NCBI RefSeq assembly: GCF_019097595.1
Contig: NC_080719.1
Span: forward strand, 19,282,001 to 19,346,000
Source: Hemibagrus wyckioides
Taxonomy: Eukaryota; Chordata; Actinopteri; Siluriformes; Bagridae
DNA length: 64,000 bases
Direction: 5' to 3'
In this document: positions 23,601 to 33,344 of the stretch, one piece after another
Position numbering within the stretch: position 1 is the first letter of the stretch
Layout: every line of letters starts with the position of its first letter
Translations under genes and position numbers: made by a program
Notes under the pieces: generated by a model
The model's input: only the letters and a program-made list of their open reading frames with translations
The model's database searches: none
What the model was told of the DNA's origin: nothing

Positions 23601-24305
23601 TGCCATGTTTAAACTGGATGAAATGGATTAGCAGTAAATAAATAAATAGATGAGCAGTAAACAGAGAGTAGTGAGCTGAAGTGCGCGTACCTGTAGAGAG
23701 CACCACGCGCACTGGGGCCCCAGCTGCACGCACTCGCCACACGTCCGCGCGCCTTCTGCCCCACAGCTGCCTGAACAGCAGAGCGACACACACACAAAAC
23801 TGTGGTTCATTTCTGACATGGAACTCAACTTTCTCTATACAAACCGTTCAAAATGAACCCTTTCAGTGAAACCCATACAGGATACAAACAGTCTGTGACA
23901 ATAACAACACAACACTTCGGGGCCGAATTAGGCATTACATTCTGATAATCAGATTTCAGACATCACAGTCGGGTGTTTACATAGATACCTGAATAATCTG
24001 AAATGAACCCGAATCGGATAATAATCGCGCATATGTAAATGCGCTCTCTCTCTCTTTTTAATTCAGGGCTGTTTTTATTTTTGTGCTCTGGCACGCGCTG
24101 TGTGTGATGACAAAACATTAACAAAGCCAGGCTCAATAAAGCAATTTACACACTATTCAAGGGAATTCAATTATTAAAAACAACAAATCAGCATTACTTA
24201 AACGTAATGTATGGACTTTACAGTTAATCATGCATGGTAAAGTGTCTTACCTTCTACTGTGCTAAGCCAGTAGTGAAGAAAAAGGCTCAGTAACAGAATC
24301 CCCAT
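10892..24305 (-). CDS. itgb6: itgb6, integrin beta-6 subunit, complete (16 coding exons, 778 aa)
   Basis: Single-pass membrane subunit that pairs with alpha-V; mammalian alphaVbeta6 binds RGD ligands such as latent TGF-beta on epithelia. The 16 exons sum to 2337 nt with a single terminal stop, and all phases agree. Order: signal peptide (1-18), PSI, hybrid and beta-I domains, EGF-like repeats, beta-tail, transmembrane helix (about 701-726) and a 52-residue tail. MIDAS DLSAS is at 136-140 with adjacent D143/D144. Human beta-6 is 788 aa. Beta-6 rather than beta-3, -5 or -8 is favoured by [12 protein letters not shown] in the specificity loop region, the NVxYKH tail with a C-terminal Cys, and the pla2r1/rbms1 neighbours. 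Oddities: Cys237 in the metal-site loop and NPLF in place of NPLY. Confidence 0.95.
11113..11279 (-). CDS. itgb6: itgb6 exon 15 (transmembrane segment and proximal tail)
   Basis: 167 nt, phase 1 to 0. DCPKP, then the hydrophobic span [26 protein letters not shown], and the membrane-proximal talin and kindlin region [19 protein letters not shown]. Acceptor CTTGCAG at 11280; donor CAATCA|GTAAGT. Confidence 0.94.
11406..12116. mobile_element. Non-autonomous DNA element, 'CTTTATTAGG' family, copy 2 (near full length)
   Basis: Imperfect terminal inverted repeats: 'ctcactggtcactttatt' on the left and 'aataaagtggatggtgag' on the right, about 0.7 kb apart, without a transposase frame. It lies in itgb6 intron 14. 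It is the best-preserved of four relatives in the window. Confidence 0.7.
12474..12587 (-). CDS. itgb6: itgb6 exon 14 (beta-tail domain end)
   Basis: 114 nt, phase 1 to 1. Encodes [20 protein letters not shown] and [11 protein letters not shown], ending at the membrane-proximal stalk. Acceptor CTTTCAG at 12588; donor CTTG|GTAAGA. Not listed as a long open frame; found from splice sites and homology. Confidence 0.9.
12690..13080 (+). mobile_element. Degenerate Tc1/mariner-like relic
   Basis: Contains 'cttagttccagtgaaaggaattcttaat' and 'ttcctgttccaacatgactgc...gtgcacaaagca', strings from the C-terminal half of a common fish Tc1-like transposase, followed by 'gaggaacttgactggcc' and 'cacctttggggtgaattag'. 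Frameshifted and stop-containing. It lies in itgb6 intron 13. Confidence 0.6.
14480..14574 (-). CDS. itgb6: itgb6 exon 13 (beta-tail domain start)
   Basis: 95 nt, phase 2 to 1. Encodes [20 protein letters not shown] and [12 protein letters not shown]. Acceptor CTCATAG at 14575, with a (TG)n run of about 20 units starting some 20 nt upstream; donor CTACAG|GTCAGT. Confidence 0.9.
15000..15345. mobile_element. 'CTTTATTAGG' family, copy 3 (divergent)
   Basis: Ends 'ataatgtggccagtgagtgt' and carries 'ctctgagatgcttttcagctcagcac' and 'gtaaagagtggttatttgagttat', found in the same order in better copies. It lies in itgb6 intron 12. Confidence 0.55.
15426..15648 (-). CDS. itgb6: itgb6 exon 12 (EGF-like repeats 3 and 4)
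   Basis: 223 nt, phase 1 to 2. Encodes [30 protein letters not shown], then [13 protein letters not shown] and the [11 protein letters not shown] stretch. Acceptor TGTTCAG at 15649, preceded on the transcribed strand by a (TG)n run. Exons 12 and 13 together are 318 nt and run phase 1 to phase 1. Confidence 0.92.
16305..16860. mobile_element. Non-autonomous Tc1-like element with intact inverted repeats
   Basis: Left end 'tacactaccagtcaaaagtt' and right end its exact complement, both continuing as 'tggacacacc'/'gatgtgtcca', at TA target sites. The 556-bp interior keeps fragments of a transposase N-terminal half ('ctctgctgcagaggagaag') but most of the gene is deleted. It lies in itgb6 intron 11. 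Confidence 0.85.
17448..17541. repeat. Perfect 39-bp inverted repeat (hairpin)
   Basis: Arms 17448-17486 and 17503-17541 are perfectly complementary, with a 16-nt loop. The arm-loop junction contains 'caggggtccccaacc', a string typical of hAT element ends. Likely a small foldback transposon end. Confidence 0.85.
17593..18138 (-). mobile_element. Internally deleted Tc1/mariner element (transposase C terminus retained)
   Basis: Both ends read 'tacagctctggaaaaaaa' as inverted repeats. The minus strand (18090 to about 17920) keeps [20 protein letters not shown] and the downstream helix of a Tc1-type DDE transposase. The N-terminal part and the first catalytic Asp are missing, so it is dead. It lies in itgb6 intron 11. 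Confidence 0.85.
18590..18741 (-). CDS. itgb6: itgb6 exon 11 (EGF-like repeat 2)
   Basis: 152 nt, phase 2 to 1. Encodes [32 protein letters not shown] and KLCGG, with the integrin EGF spacing. Acceptor TGTACAG at 18742; donor GGAG|GTCAGT. Confidence 0.92.
18850..19115 (-). CDS. itgb6: itgb6 exon 10 (hybrid end and EGF-like repeat 1)
   Basis: 266 nt, phase 0 to 2. Encodes [28 protein letters not shown], then the cysteine-rich [24 protein letters not shown] of the first integrin EGF repeat. Acceptor TCTCTCAG at 19116; donor TGCAG|GTGAGA. Confidence 0.92.
19379..19513 (-). CDS. itgb6: itgb6 exon 9 (hybrid domain return)
   Basis: 135 nt, phase 0 to 0. Encodes [29 protein letters not shown] and [11 protein letters not shown]. 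Acceptor TTTTTAG at 19514; donor GACACA|GTGAGT. Confidence 0.92.
20339..20428 (-). CDS. itgb6: itgb6 exon 8 (beta-I domain end)
   Basis: 90 nt, phase 0 to 0. Encodes [20 protein letters not shown] and [10 protein letters not shown]. Acceptor AACTAG at 20429; donor ATAAG|GTACAG. Short enough to be missed by open-frame searches. Confidence 0.92.
20727..20822 (-). CDS. itgb6: itgb6 exon 7 (beta-I domain)
   Basis: 96 nt, phase 0 to 0. Encodes [20 protein letters not shown] and [12 protein letters not shown], the last helix and strand of the beta-I fold. Acceptor TGCTCAG at 20823; donor TACAAG|GTGAGA. Confidence 0.93.
20923..21084 (-). CDS. itgb6: itgb6 exon 6 (beta-I domain)
   Basis: 162 nt, phase 0 to 0. 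Encodes [20 protein letters not shown], then [20 protein letters not shown] and NNEYSM. The acceptor GGGTAG at 21085 has a poor pyrimidine tract. It is preferred over the next AG four bases inside because it keeps DKIGWR in phase. Donor ACTTG|GTAAGG. Confidence 0.92.
21185..21350 (-). CDS. itgb6: itgb6 exon 5 (specificity-determining loop and SyMBS residues)
   Basis: 166 nt, phase 2 to 0. Encodes [14 protein letters not shown], then [19 protein letters not shown]. The Asn, Asp, Pro and Glu that line the synergistic metal site in other beta subunits are kept, but the residue after Glu is Cys237 (codon at 21221-21223) where Gly is usual. Donor TGTGGG|GTGAGG. Confidence 0.93.
21504..21750 (-). 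CDS. itgb6: itgb6 exon 4 (beta-I domain with MIDAS)
   Basis: 247 nt, phase 1 to 2. Contains [19 protein letters not shown]: the DxSxS metal-ion-dependent adhesion site (D136, S138, S140) and adjacent-site D143/D144. It is followed by [14 protein letters not shown] and ANPC. Acceptor CCACCAG at 21751; donor CTGCAG|GTAATC. Confidence 0.95.
22174..22372 (-). CDS. itgb6: itgb6 exon 3 (PSI end and hybrid domain start)
   Basis: 199 nt, phase 0 to 1. Encodes [20 protein letters not shown], a conserved CPQEF step, then [13 protein letters not shown]. Acceptor CTCAACAG at 22373; donor GCCAG|GTGAGA. Confidence 0.93.
22850..23285 (-). mobile_element. Degenerate Tc1/mariner-like relic, opposite orientation
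   Basis: Contains 'ggttttctcattcatcccaaagctg', 'gagctctgtgctttgtgcac' and 'gggcattgtcatgctggaa', followed by 'ccatatagt': the antisense of the fish Tc1-like family also present at 12690-13080. No usable frame. It lies in itgb6 intron 2. Confidence 0.55.
23296..23530 (+). repeat. Dispersed SINE-like repeat, family B, copy 2
   Basis: Same order of blocks as the copy at 6755-6960, ending 'gagccttcaccacttgagccaccactgcccc'; begins with an (ATT)n run. It directly abuts the Tc1 relic at 22850-23285. Confidence 0.7.
23691..23770 (-). CDS. itgb6: itgb6 exon 2 (PSI domain)
   Basis: 80 nt, phase 1 to 0. Encodes [20 protein letters not shown] then AWCSLQ, the cysteine-rich plexin-semaphorin-integrin module. 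Acceptor TGTTCAG at 23771; donor CTACAG|GTACGC. GC-rich compared with its surroundings. Confidence 0.92.
24251..24305 (-). CDS. itgb6: itgb6 exon 1 (start codon, signal peptide)
   Basis: 55 nt, phase 1 out. ATG at 24305-24303 opens [18 protein letters not shown], a typical short signal peptide. Donor GAAG|GTAAGA. Too short to appear as an independent open frame in the right context. Confidence 0.88.
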
Positions 24306-24560
24306 TAGTCCTCAAGGTTGCTGTATAGGTGAGAAATGGTGATGAGTCGAGTTCATATCGGTTTAGTGAGGGAAACCAGCAGCTTGAAGGAAAAGCTAGG
24401 CTAAGTGTGGGAGTGTGTGACGCTGGAACACGCAGGTTCTGTCCCACCTGGAGGGAAGTGTACAGTGCGCAGGCTCTCTTTACCTGGCCGAGTATCAAGG
24501 CGTACTTCCGCCCAGGTGAGAGAGGAAGAGATGAACAGCTCGAGCGCGAAAAAACAAGAG
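24306..24560 (-). promoter_or_regulatory. itgb6: Probable itgb6 promoter and 5' UTR
   Basis: Unique, moderately GC-rich sequence between the itgb6 ATG and the A/T-rich array that begins near 24715. It contains no coding homology. The transcription start is not resolvable from the sequence alone; the assignment rests on position only. Confidence 0.35.
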
Positions 24561-24714
24561 AATTAAAAAACAAATTACCGAAGAACTGTATAAAAAATAA
24601 CATATGCTATTGTTTATACAAAGATTTAAGGCTACACATTAAAACAATAATTTGTTGCAATAGTATAATGAATGATGATAATTACAGTTGTTATTGGTGG
24701 GGCTGGTGTGGGTT

Positions 24715-25037
24715 TTTATTCATTCATTCATTCATTCATTCATTCATTCATTTAATTTTTGTTTGTTAGTTTATTTATTTATTCATTTATTTAGTTAGTT
24801 AGTCTATTTATTTATTTACTTATTTAGTAAGCAAGTTAGTTTATTTTTTTATTTTTTATTTGTTTGTTTGTTTATGCATTCATTTTTTGTTTGTTAGTTT
24901 ATTTATTTATTTATTTGTTAAGTTTGTCTATTTATTTATTATTTATTTATTTATTTAGTAAGTTAGTTCATTCATTCATTCATTCATTCATTCATTCATT
25001 TTGTTTGCTAGTTTGCTTGTTTTAATTAATTAATTAA

Positions 25038-25132
<95 letters not shown>

Positions 25133-25180
25133 AAACAATTAATTAATTAATGAATGAATGAATGAATTAATTAATTAATT
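24715..25180. repeat. Composite A/T tetranucleotide inverted array
   Basis: Left half: (ATTC)n, (ATTT)n, (TTAG)n. Right half: (AAAT)n from about 25031 to 25133, then (TGAA)n, with TTAA palindromes at both junctions. The halves are complementary in composition and could pair as one long imperfect hairpin. Lies about 410 bp upstream of the itgb6 ATG. Confidence 0.85.
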
Positions 25181-27369
25181 TATGTTGTTGTTGTTGGTGG
25201 TGGTGGTGGTGTTGTTGATGTTGTTAATGATTAGTCATTTATTGTGTGTGTTGACTGAATAGTTATTTTAAAATAGCCCAGGGTGGGGTTAAAAAACAAA
25301 CAAAACCCCTCCAAATAAATTCTTATATTTTTAAAAATAAATAAATGTTTGCTCGTGTTTATAGCGGCATTGTCAGCACATTGTTATTAAATAAACACTG
25401 AGTACATCAACATCAGTAATAATAATAACTGCTGTCTCACCACTCGTGAAAAACCAATGACTTTTTTTTTAAGATTCAGCTGTAATCTCTGTAACTGACA
25501 AGTAGCTTCGGAATTTACGTGTGGTAATCCGGCATTTATTCTCACTTCTTTATATTTAAAAAAAATTGTGACCTGGGAATTGAATGTGGTTTAGTCTCAT
25601 GCTAGGATCTAAAGTTATAGTGATGATACATGTTACAGATGTATATCGCACTTCATCTACAAACAAGCCCATTTGTTTACTATCTTTACTCTTGCACTAG
25701 TCTCAACTAGCAAACGAAAGAGTGATGTGTAAAGGCTGATGTAATGTGTAACATGTTCAGGTTCATTGCAGGGCTGCTATCAGTCAGCTTTCAAACAGAT
25801 GTTTTGTACACAGGTGAATCCCAGATGATCCTCAGGCAATGAACTAAAAAAAAAAAACCTACCCTGGAGCTGTAGCAATCTCAGAACTACTTATCAATTG
25901 ATGTTTATTAGAAATTCAGGAATACTGTGAATACTGAATTAGTCCGGTTTTCGCTTATTAAATGTACTTAATTGTTTACTGTTTCCACACATCTGTAAAA
26001 ATGTTCATTTGTATTGATATCAGGCTTGTCGGACCTTTAACACTAGAAATAGGCAAAAACAATCATGCTGCATTACACTATTACTAATAAGGTTTGTTTC
26101 CATGCACCCGTTTTCACCAATCTGAACAAATTGTATATTTATTGTACCCGAAATCCTATTTTACAATCCTATTCAAATAACTGTTCACATCTAAATGCTA
26201 TTCTAAATATATTCTGTCTCCTCCAATGACCATCTCCTTCCACCGGACTCCATGTTTAAGATGGAAGATGTAAATGAACTTGATTAGCAAAGCACTGCAC
26301 ATGTGCACAAATGTGTATCTTAAGAAAGAAAATAGTCAGATTCAATCATTAACATGGCTATTTTTTAGTTTTTATATCAACAGGAACCCTTGAATTTGGT
26401 CAAGGTGACCGATGTCCTGACGTCAGGAAAAACATATTGGGACTTATCGCAAGCTATGCAATGTTTGCTGTTGTGATACATGGAGGAGCTTTTCTCTGAA
26501 GCTGAGTAAGACACATTCCATTCTGTGTAGATGAGAACAGGTGTGTGTGTCTGAGCCACACCTGACTGGGGCAGCCGTGAGTCAGCGTAGTTGTCTCAGA
26601 CCACTCAACGGTCCAATAAAGATAAAACAACATTAATGTTTAACACGGCAAGCTGCTAAAATTTGATAATACCTCATTGTTGTCATCACTCAGAAGAACG
26701 ACAAAAACTTTACTGATTAACATTAGAAGTAGGAAATGCACACCAGGTGCTAAGAGAGATTGACCCGGAGCCTTCAGATGCGTTATTTTTCATAATGGGA
26801 AGACTTAGACAAACAAAAAAAAAAGCAATATGAAACAAACTATAGTGTGTGGAACGCATCATAAAGCTAAGACATATCAGCAGCCTCTTATAATAATAAT
26901 AATAATATTAATAATAATTTCTCCTCTTATCTTCTATCTCTTCCTTTCTTTTCATCTTTCCTCTCTCTTTCTCGTTTTATTCAACCCTTTCTCCTCTCCT
27001 CCCTACACCTCTCTATGCAATCCTTTCTTCTCAAAAAACCTCTCCACACTCTATGATATAACTCATTTCAAACTCCAACAAATGGCCTGACACGGGCCTC
27101 TAATTTGATCAAATGAAGTAATCATTTTTTATAATATAATTAAGTGTCACGATCGCTCATGACAGGGTTACGTACCTCTAGGAGCCTCTTCGGCTACCAT
27201 AGTGTCCAGGCTGCCAACTGGATCCGTGATTATACACTGAAAACAGCGGAGCCTGAATCGACAAATGAGAAGCCGTCACGTGCAGTGTGTGAAAGTCCTT
27301 CCAGAAAACAGTATGTGTTGGAGTAACACTAAACGTGGAGTATCAGAGCAGCTTTATGGAGCATGACGC

Positions 27370-27410
<41 letters not shown>

Positions 27411-28560
27411 CCCCTACTCACAAGCATGAACACACACACACACACACACACACAACCACACACACACACACAGAATCCACAGCTTTAAATGACAGCAGCA
27501 ACTGTCTATCTACATGCACTCACACATTCAAAAGCTACTTTCATTATTGAGAGAGAGAGAGGTCGTTGGAATGACAGTGTGTGTGTGTGTGTGTGTAAAA
27601 GCATGTCTTTCTCAGGGAATGTAGGCTGGTGGTTAGGCTGTCTGTATTAAAGCGGAACTGATTCTAATGGAACGTACATGTCAGGTGTTTTTTTAGACCA
27701 ATGTCTGGTCTCTCATGCTTAAAATGCGTGTGTGTGTGTGTTTGTCTGTGGGTGTGTGTGTGTGTGTAGGTGTGTTGTGGTTTTATTATGACTCGTCTGC
27801 TCAAGTGTGCCACAGTGATTCCTTCGACATTGCTGTTCAGGACTGACAGCGCCAGTGGAGGAAACCTGAAATACGGAGGCAGAGAGGATGAGACAGATTG
27901 ACATTATGTGGACCAAACAGAAGCAGAGAGAAAAAAAAACGGGACATGCTAAAGAGAGTAGAGAGTCAGTTAGGGTACTGTGATTGTCTGACATGACACC
28001 CACACACTTAACCACACACACACACACACAATCAGGTGATCTAGATGACATGGTATGTAGGTGGCTGGCTTAACCACTTTCACATTTATCAAGGTTTCAG
28101 GTTGAAGCTTTGGAAATCCTTCAATTACCACAAATGTGAGATAAAATTAGCTCAGACACATTTTATCAGTAAATGCCTGGGGTTAGAATCTGTAACATGA
28201 GCTTGTAATCTGTAGGTTTAAATTTGCCTCTGGTTCATATTCCTGCCGAAATCTAGCTCACATAACCTAACCTTCACCCTCCCACAGGGGAATATACCAT
28301 GTGTCCCGTCAGCTGTGAGGCTTTACAGAACGAAGGGCTGCGATGGAACGTTAGAGATGTGAGATGTAGATATCTGGTTATCAGAATCTCTAGATCTCTA
28401 GCGTGTGCTAAAGTTGTGCACTGAAAAAGCCTGATGAATTATGTTCTCAAATAAGTTATGACCGAAACTAGTGAAGTTTAAATTTGGATTGTTTTCAGTA
28501 CAGACAACATAAAGATTTGAGTTTGCTTATTAATTGTCACTTAAAAACCTATCAATTAAA
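25181..28560. other. Intergenic itgb6-rbms1, left part
   Basis: Unique A/T-rich DNA plus short microsatellites: (AAT)n near 26891-26915, and (CT)n then (CA)n at 27372-27472. No coding or RNA gene recognised; the open frames here are low-complexity. Confidence 0.5.
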
Positions 28561-28564
28561 TAAC

Positions 28565-29140
28565 TTTAAGGAGAAGTTCACTTCCAGAACAAAAATCTAC
28601 AAATAATTAACTCACCCCCTGGTCACCCAAGATGTTCATGTCTTTCTTTCCTCAGTCGTAAAGAAATTATGTTTTTTGAGGAAAACATTTCAGGATTTTT
28701 CTCCGTATAGTGGACTTTAATGGTGCCCCCGAGTTTGAACTTCGAAACGATCCCACCCGAGGAAAAAGGGTCTTATCTAGCTGAACCATTGGTCACTTTC
28801 TTAGAAAAATAAAAGATTGTATACTTTTTAACCACAAAAACTCGTCTAGTGCTAGCTCTTGCATGCGCGTCCGCGACGCTATGTACTATGTAATCACGTC
28901 GAAATGTCACACGTGATGTAGGTGGAGCTACAGACCCAAGTGTTTACTAGTGTGGAGAAGGAGGACTGCTCCAAAGTAGTTGTGTGTGGAATGACACAAA
29001 GTTATATGTACCCTTTTCGTTAGTAAAGAGCGTTTGACTTATTTGCACTTCCTTTGTCTTTGCACGTTTGTTTTGTGAGCACTGGGTCTGTAGTTCTGCC
29101 TACGTCATGCGTGACCTTTATATAAACGGATATTATAATG
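28565..29140. mobile_element. Non-autonomous DNA element (teleost-wide 'AAGGAGAAGTTCACTTCC' family)
   Basis: Begins 'aaggagaagttcacttccag' and continues 'ctcaccccctggtcacccaag', 'atgttcatgtctttctttcc' and 'gaggaaaacatttcaggattt', a block I recognise as highly repeated in cyprinid and catfish genomes. No transposase. The right end is not clearly defined. Confidence 0.6.
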
Positions 29141-30013
29141 ATATGTAAAAGCTACATAAGGACAAAATCCCTTTTACTCTAAGGAACCTGACCTTTACAG
29201 ATTTTAACCGAATGCCTCTGGCCTATATTGTTCCCTCAAACTGAAATGATATTAAGTGAAAGAAGGAGTTCTGAGTCTGGTTGATAGATCAGATTGATAG
29301 AACTGATATTAGACTCTGTGTAATATGTGTAATATCACCCACATCACTTAGTGAGGTTTAGTGTAGTGTGTGTGTGCAATATGTCACTTGTTCACAGCAT
29401 ACATTGTACATTTCCTAGCATTTTCACTTACTTAGTGTATATTAATAATCACACACACTATTTTGTTTGTGTTTAGTGTTTACATTTTGCTTCATTTTAT
29501 CCTTTCTGCACTGTATCTAGGTAGGAGTGTAGAACTCTAGCATTGTATACAGATGCTTAAAGCTATCCATTATGAGTCCCAGATGGTTAAACAATTTAAA
29601 AATTGTATCAGGAATGACAATCAGTGGCTTAGAGAGAGAGCTGTGAGCTGAACAGATGTCATAACATCTGTATCTGCAACCATTATTACAGTGTGTTAGT
29701 ATTATAGCACAGTGAGGTCGTATCTGATTGGCTCAGAATGGGTTCATTAATTTAATAGGAGGTGTACTCTTTCTAATATGGTATCTAATATGGTCTAGTG
29801 AAGACTTACATAGGTAGTTTCTACAAAATCTAACAATAAACAGAATATTATTGTTTATTATTGAATATAATTGTTGATGCTGAATTGTTGATGTTTTATA
29901 AAGCATCTCCAGTGTTCTAATCTAAAAGTCAGTTTCATTCTATCACCAGTCAAATTTTCCATTACGGCAGAAGACTTAGATTGACACCCACACACCTTAA
30001 ACCCCCTGGCAAC

Positions 30014-30045
<32 letters not shown>

Positions 30046-30134
30046 GGATATAAAAAAAGTATACAGATCCCTGTTAACATTGTAGGTTTTGTTATGTTTA
30101 TTGTGTTTTTTTTTTCGAAACATTTTTGTTTGTT

Positions 30135-30410
30135 TTTCCATCCCTGAATCCCTCACTGATCTTATGCAGGGTCATGTGGAGCCTGGAGTCTATCCCAAGG
30201 GAACAAGGTGACGGACACCGTGGACAGGCTGGCAATCCATCACAAGACACAATCACTCACACACACACACACACACACACTATGGACAATTTAGAAATGT
30301 CAGTGTCTTTGGACTGGGGGAGGAAAGTGGTGTACCCAGAGAAAACCCCATGGACAATAAGCAAATGTTGAGCACCCACGGTAGAGGTACGAGGCAAACG
30401 TGCAAATCAC
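30135..30410 (+). repeat. Dispersed teleost repeat, family A, copy 3
   Basis: Contains 'gcagggtcatgtggagcctggagtctatccc', 'tggcaatccatcacaagacac', an internal (CA)n run and 'ctatggacaatttagaaatg'. Same block order as 47690-47960, including the internal CA microsatellite. Confidence 0.7.
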
Positions 30411-30545
30411 TGAAGCTGATTGAATGCTGTTGGTTGCTGTATCACATAACAGGTGGAAAATAATACAACATGAGTTCTCTTTACTTTTATTTTACTCCGA
30501 AATACCTGCAATTTTAACAGGGTGTGTAGATTACTCATACTCACT

Positions 30546-31624
30546 GTATACACAGCGGGTAAAATAAGTATCAAACAAGTCATCATTTTTCTCAGTAAAT
30601 ACATCTCTAAAGGTTCTATTGACATGAAATTTTCACCAGATGTTGGTAATAACCCATGCAATCCACACATGGAGAGAAATCAAACCATAAGTGTCCATAA
30701 ATTAAGTTAATTATGTGTAATAATGTGAAATGACACAGAGAAAAAAAGTATTGAACACATGAAGAAAGGGAGGTGCAAAAAGGCACACAAAGCCAAGACA
30801 CCTGCTGAAATCAAACAGGAATTAGAAAGCAATGCTACCCTTTTGTCAGTGCAAATGAATATCAGCTGGTTCAGTCCCAACTGGCTTATAAAATGGTGTC
30901 TCATTACCAAGGTGTCACACAAGAAACATCTCGTGATGTTCTCAAAGCAAAGAGCTCTCTTAAGACCTTCGGAACCTTACTGTTGTAAAACATACTGATG
31001 GCATTGGATACAGAAAGATTTCAAAACTTCTGCACAGTTAGGGTCATAATCCGGAAGTGGAAAGAACATCATTTCGCCATAAACTGGCCATGACCAGGTA
31101 CTCCTTACAAGATTTCTGACAGAGGAGTGAAAAGAATTATCAGAAGAGAGCCAAGGACCACTTGTGAAGAGCTTCAGAAACACTTGGAATTAGCAGGTAC
31201 AATGAACTCAACCGCCAAGGCCATGTAAGACTCCATTGCTGAAGAAAAAGCATGTTGAAGCTCGTTTAAAGTTTGCTGCACAACATTAGGACAAGCCTGT
31301 GAAATACCGGGAGAATATAGTCTGGTCAGATGAGAGCAAAATTGAACTCTTGGGATGCCATATTATATATATACACCATGTACAGAGGACAAATGGCACC
31401 GCAAAAACACCACACCAACAGTGAAGTTTGGAGGTGGGAACGTCATGTTGTGGGGCTATTTTTTTAGCATACGCTACTGGCAAACTTCATATAATTGAAG
31501 GAAGGATGAATGGACAAATGTACCAAGACATTCTTGATAAAAAAATCTGCTGCCATCTACCAGGATGAATGAAGGAGGACATTTCATCAAGACGATGATC
31601 CAGCCAAGGAAACTCTCAATTGGT

Positions 31625-31625
<1 letters not shown>
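30546..31625 (+). mobile_element. Truncated Tc1-like element with decayed transposase
   Basis: The left end 'tacacagcgggtaaaataag' is a Tc1-family terminal repeat. The interior keeps recognisable transposase blocks: 'agaattatcagaagagagcc', 'aagaaaaagcatgttgaagc', 'gtctggtcagatgagagcaa' and 'gtgaagtttggaggtgg', in order but with stops and frameshifts. The right end is missing; the element stops directly at an (ATCT)n array. Confidence 0.8.
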
Positions 31626-31712
<87 letters not shown>

Positions 31713-31735
31713 GATAGATAAATAGATAGATATAA
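31625..31735. repeat. (ATCT)n array with inverted (AGAT)n end
   Basis: About 88 bp of ATCT, then a switch to AGAT units ('atctagatagata'), making a local palindrome. It abuts the broken Tc1 element on its left. Confidence 0.9.
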
Positions 31736-32151
31736 ATATATATAGATTGATATAGACTGAGTTGATATGGATAGATATATACTGGAATGGATATCATATC
31801 AGACAGACAGTTTTATTTTGCAAAACAAACAGCTATTATTTGTTAGCTACAGGTAACTCAGTCTAGCTCTAAAAGAAGGAAGCAAAAATAAGGAAGGGGA
31901 AATTGGCACCCAACATATGTAGGTTTGTTTACTCCGTTCATGACAGAACTACGGGTGTTTAGATGTCTGAAGTAGTTTGCCTGGAATATGAAATATCCTT
32001 TTCAAAAACGTTTACAGTGTGTATAATAAATTTTCAGATATATTTAGGTTCCTGTCAGATCTGTGTGTCAGGGTCTGTGACAAATGAGTAATTGAGGCGC
32101 ATGTGAGCACAAGCCTGCATGTTTCAACTAGGAAATTAGTAAGATCCCTGA

Positions 32152-32179
<28 letters not shown>

Positions 32180-32188
<9 letters not shown>

Positions 32189-32232
32189 GCATTTCGTTGC
32201 TATGTACCAGTACTTTGCAATGACAGTAAAGT

Positions 32233-32319
<87 letters not shown>

Positions 32320-32321
32320 CT
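32180..32321 (+). repeat. Retroposon-like tail followed by (ATCT)n
   Basis: 'tttgcaatgacagtaaagttct' (from about 32214) resembles a fish retroposon 3' end and runs directly into about 85 bp of (ATCT)n. A (CA)n run lies just before it (32155-32188). Confidence 0.65.
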
Positions 32322-32339
32322 TCACATACATAACCACAA

Positions 32340-33270
32340 TGTATATATACACATACATACACACACTGTACACACACATATGTATATCTCAACACACACA
32401 TACCCGTACTATACCCATATACATACACACACACTGTACATGCATACATATGTCTCTCAACACACACAAACACACACTGTATCTATATACATATAAATAC
32501 ACACACACACAGTATATATACACATATACATAGATACATACATACATACACACACATACACACACTGTATCTATACATATATACATACACACATACACAC
32601 ACTGTATCTATACAAATATACATACACACACACACACACACAGTATACATTCACATATACACACACACATACCCGTACTATACCCATATACATACACACA
32701 CACTGTATCTATATACATATAAATACACACACACAGTATATATACACATATACATAGATACATACATACATACACACATACACACACTGTATCTATACAT
32801 ATATACATACACACATACACACACTGTATCTATACAAATATACATACACACACACACACAGTATACATACACATATACACACACTGTATCTATACATATA
32901 TGCATACATACACACACACACAGTATACATACACATATACACACACTGTATCTATACATATATGCATACATACACACACACACAGTATACATACACATAT
33001 ACACACACTGTATCTATACATATATGCATACATACACACACACACAGTATACATACACATATACACACACTGTATCTATACATATATGCATACATACACA
33101 CACACACAGTATACATACACATATACACACACTGTATCTATACATATATGCATACATACACACACACACACACACAGTATACATACACATATACACACAC
33201 ACTGTATCTATACACACATACATACATACACACACACAGTATGCATTCACATATACACACATAAATACAC
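32340..33270. repeat. CA/TA-rich satellite with a 62-bp tandem unit
   Basis: From about 32840 to 33230 a 62-bp unit repeats; 'gtatacatacacatatac' recurs at 32861, 32923, 32985 and so on. The final copy is lengthened by extra CA. The left part (32340-32840) holds degenerate, longer-period relatives. It produces several spurious MHTYTHTQ- and VCVCMY-type frames. Confidence 0.9.
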
Positions 33271-33344
33271 ACAGACACACAGCACAAGCCCACATTTTTA
33301 AAATAGGAAATTGATAACATCCCTGAGGGTTAGCCCTAACCCTA

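Noticed and set aside
10892..24305. Assignment of the integrin to itgb3, itgb5 or itgb8
   Set aside because: The tail with NVxYKH and terminal Cys, the CPPTFGYKH loop and the synteny fit beta-6; beta-8 lacks NPxY-type motifs and beta-5 has a longer tail.
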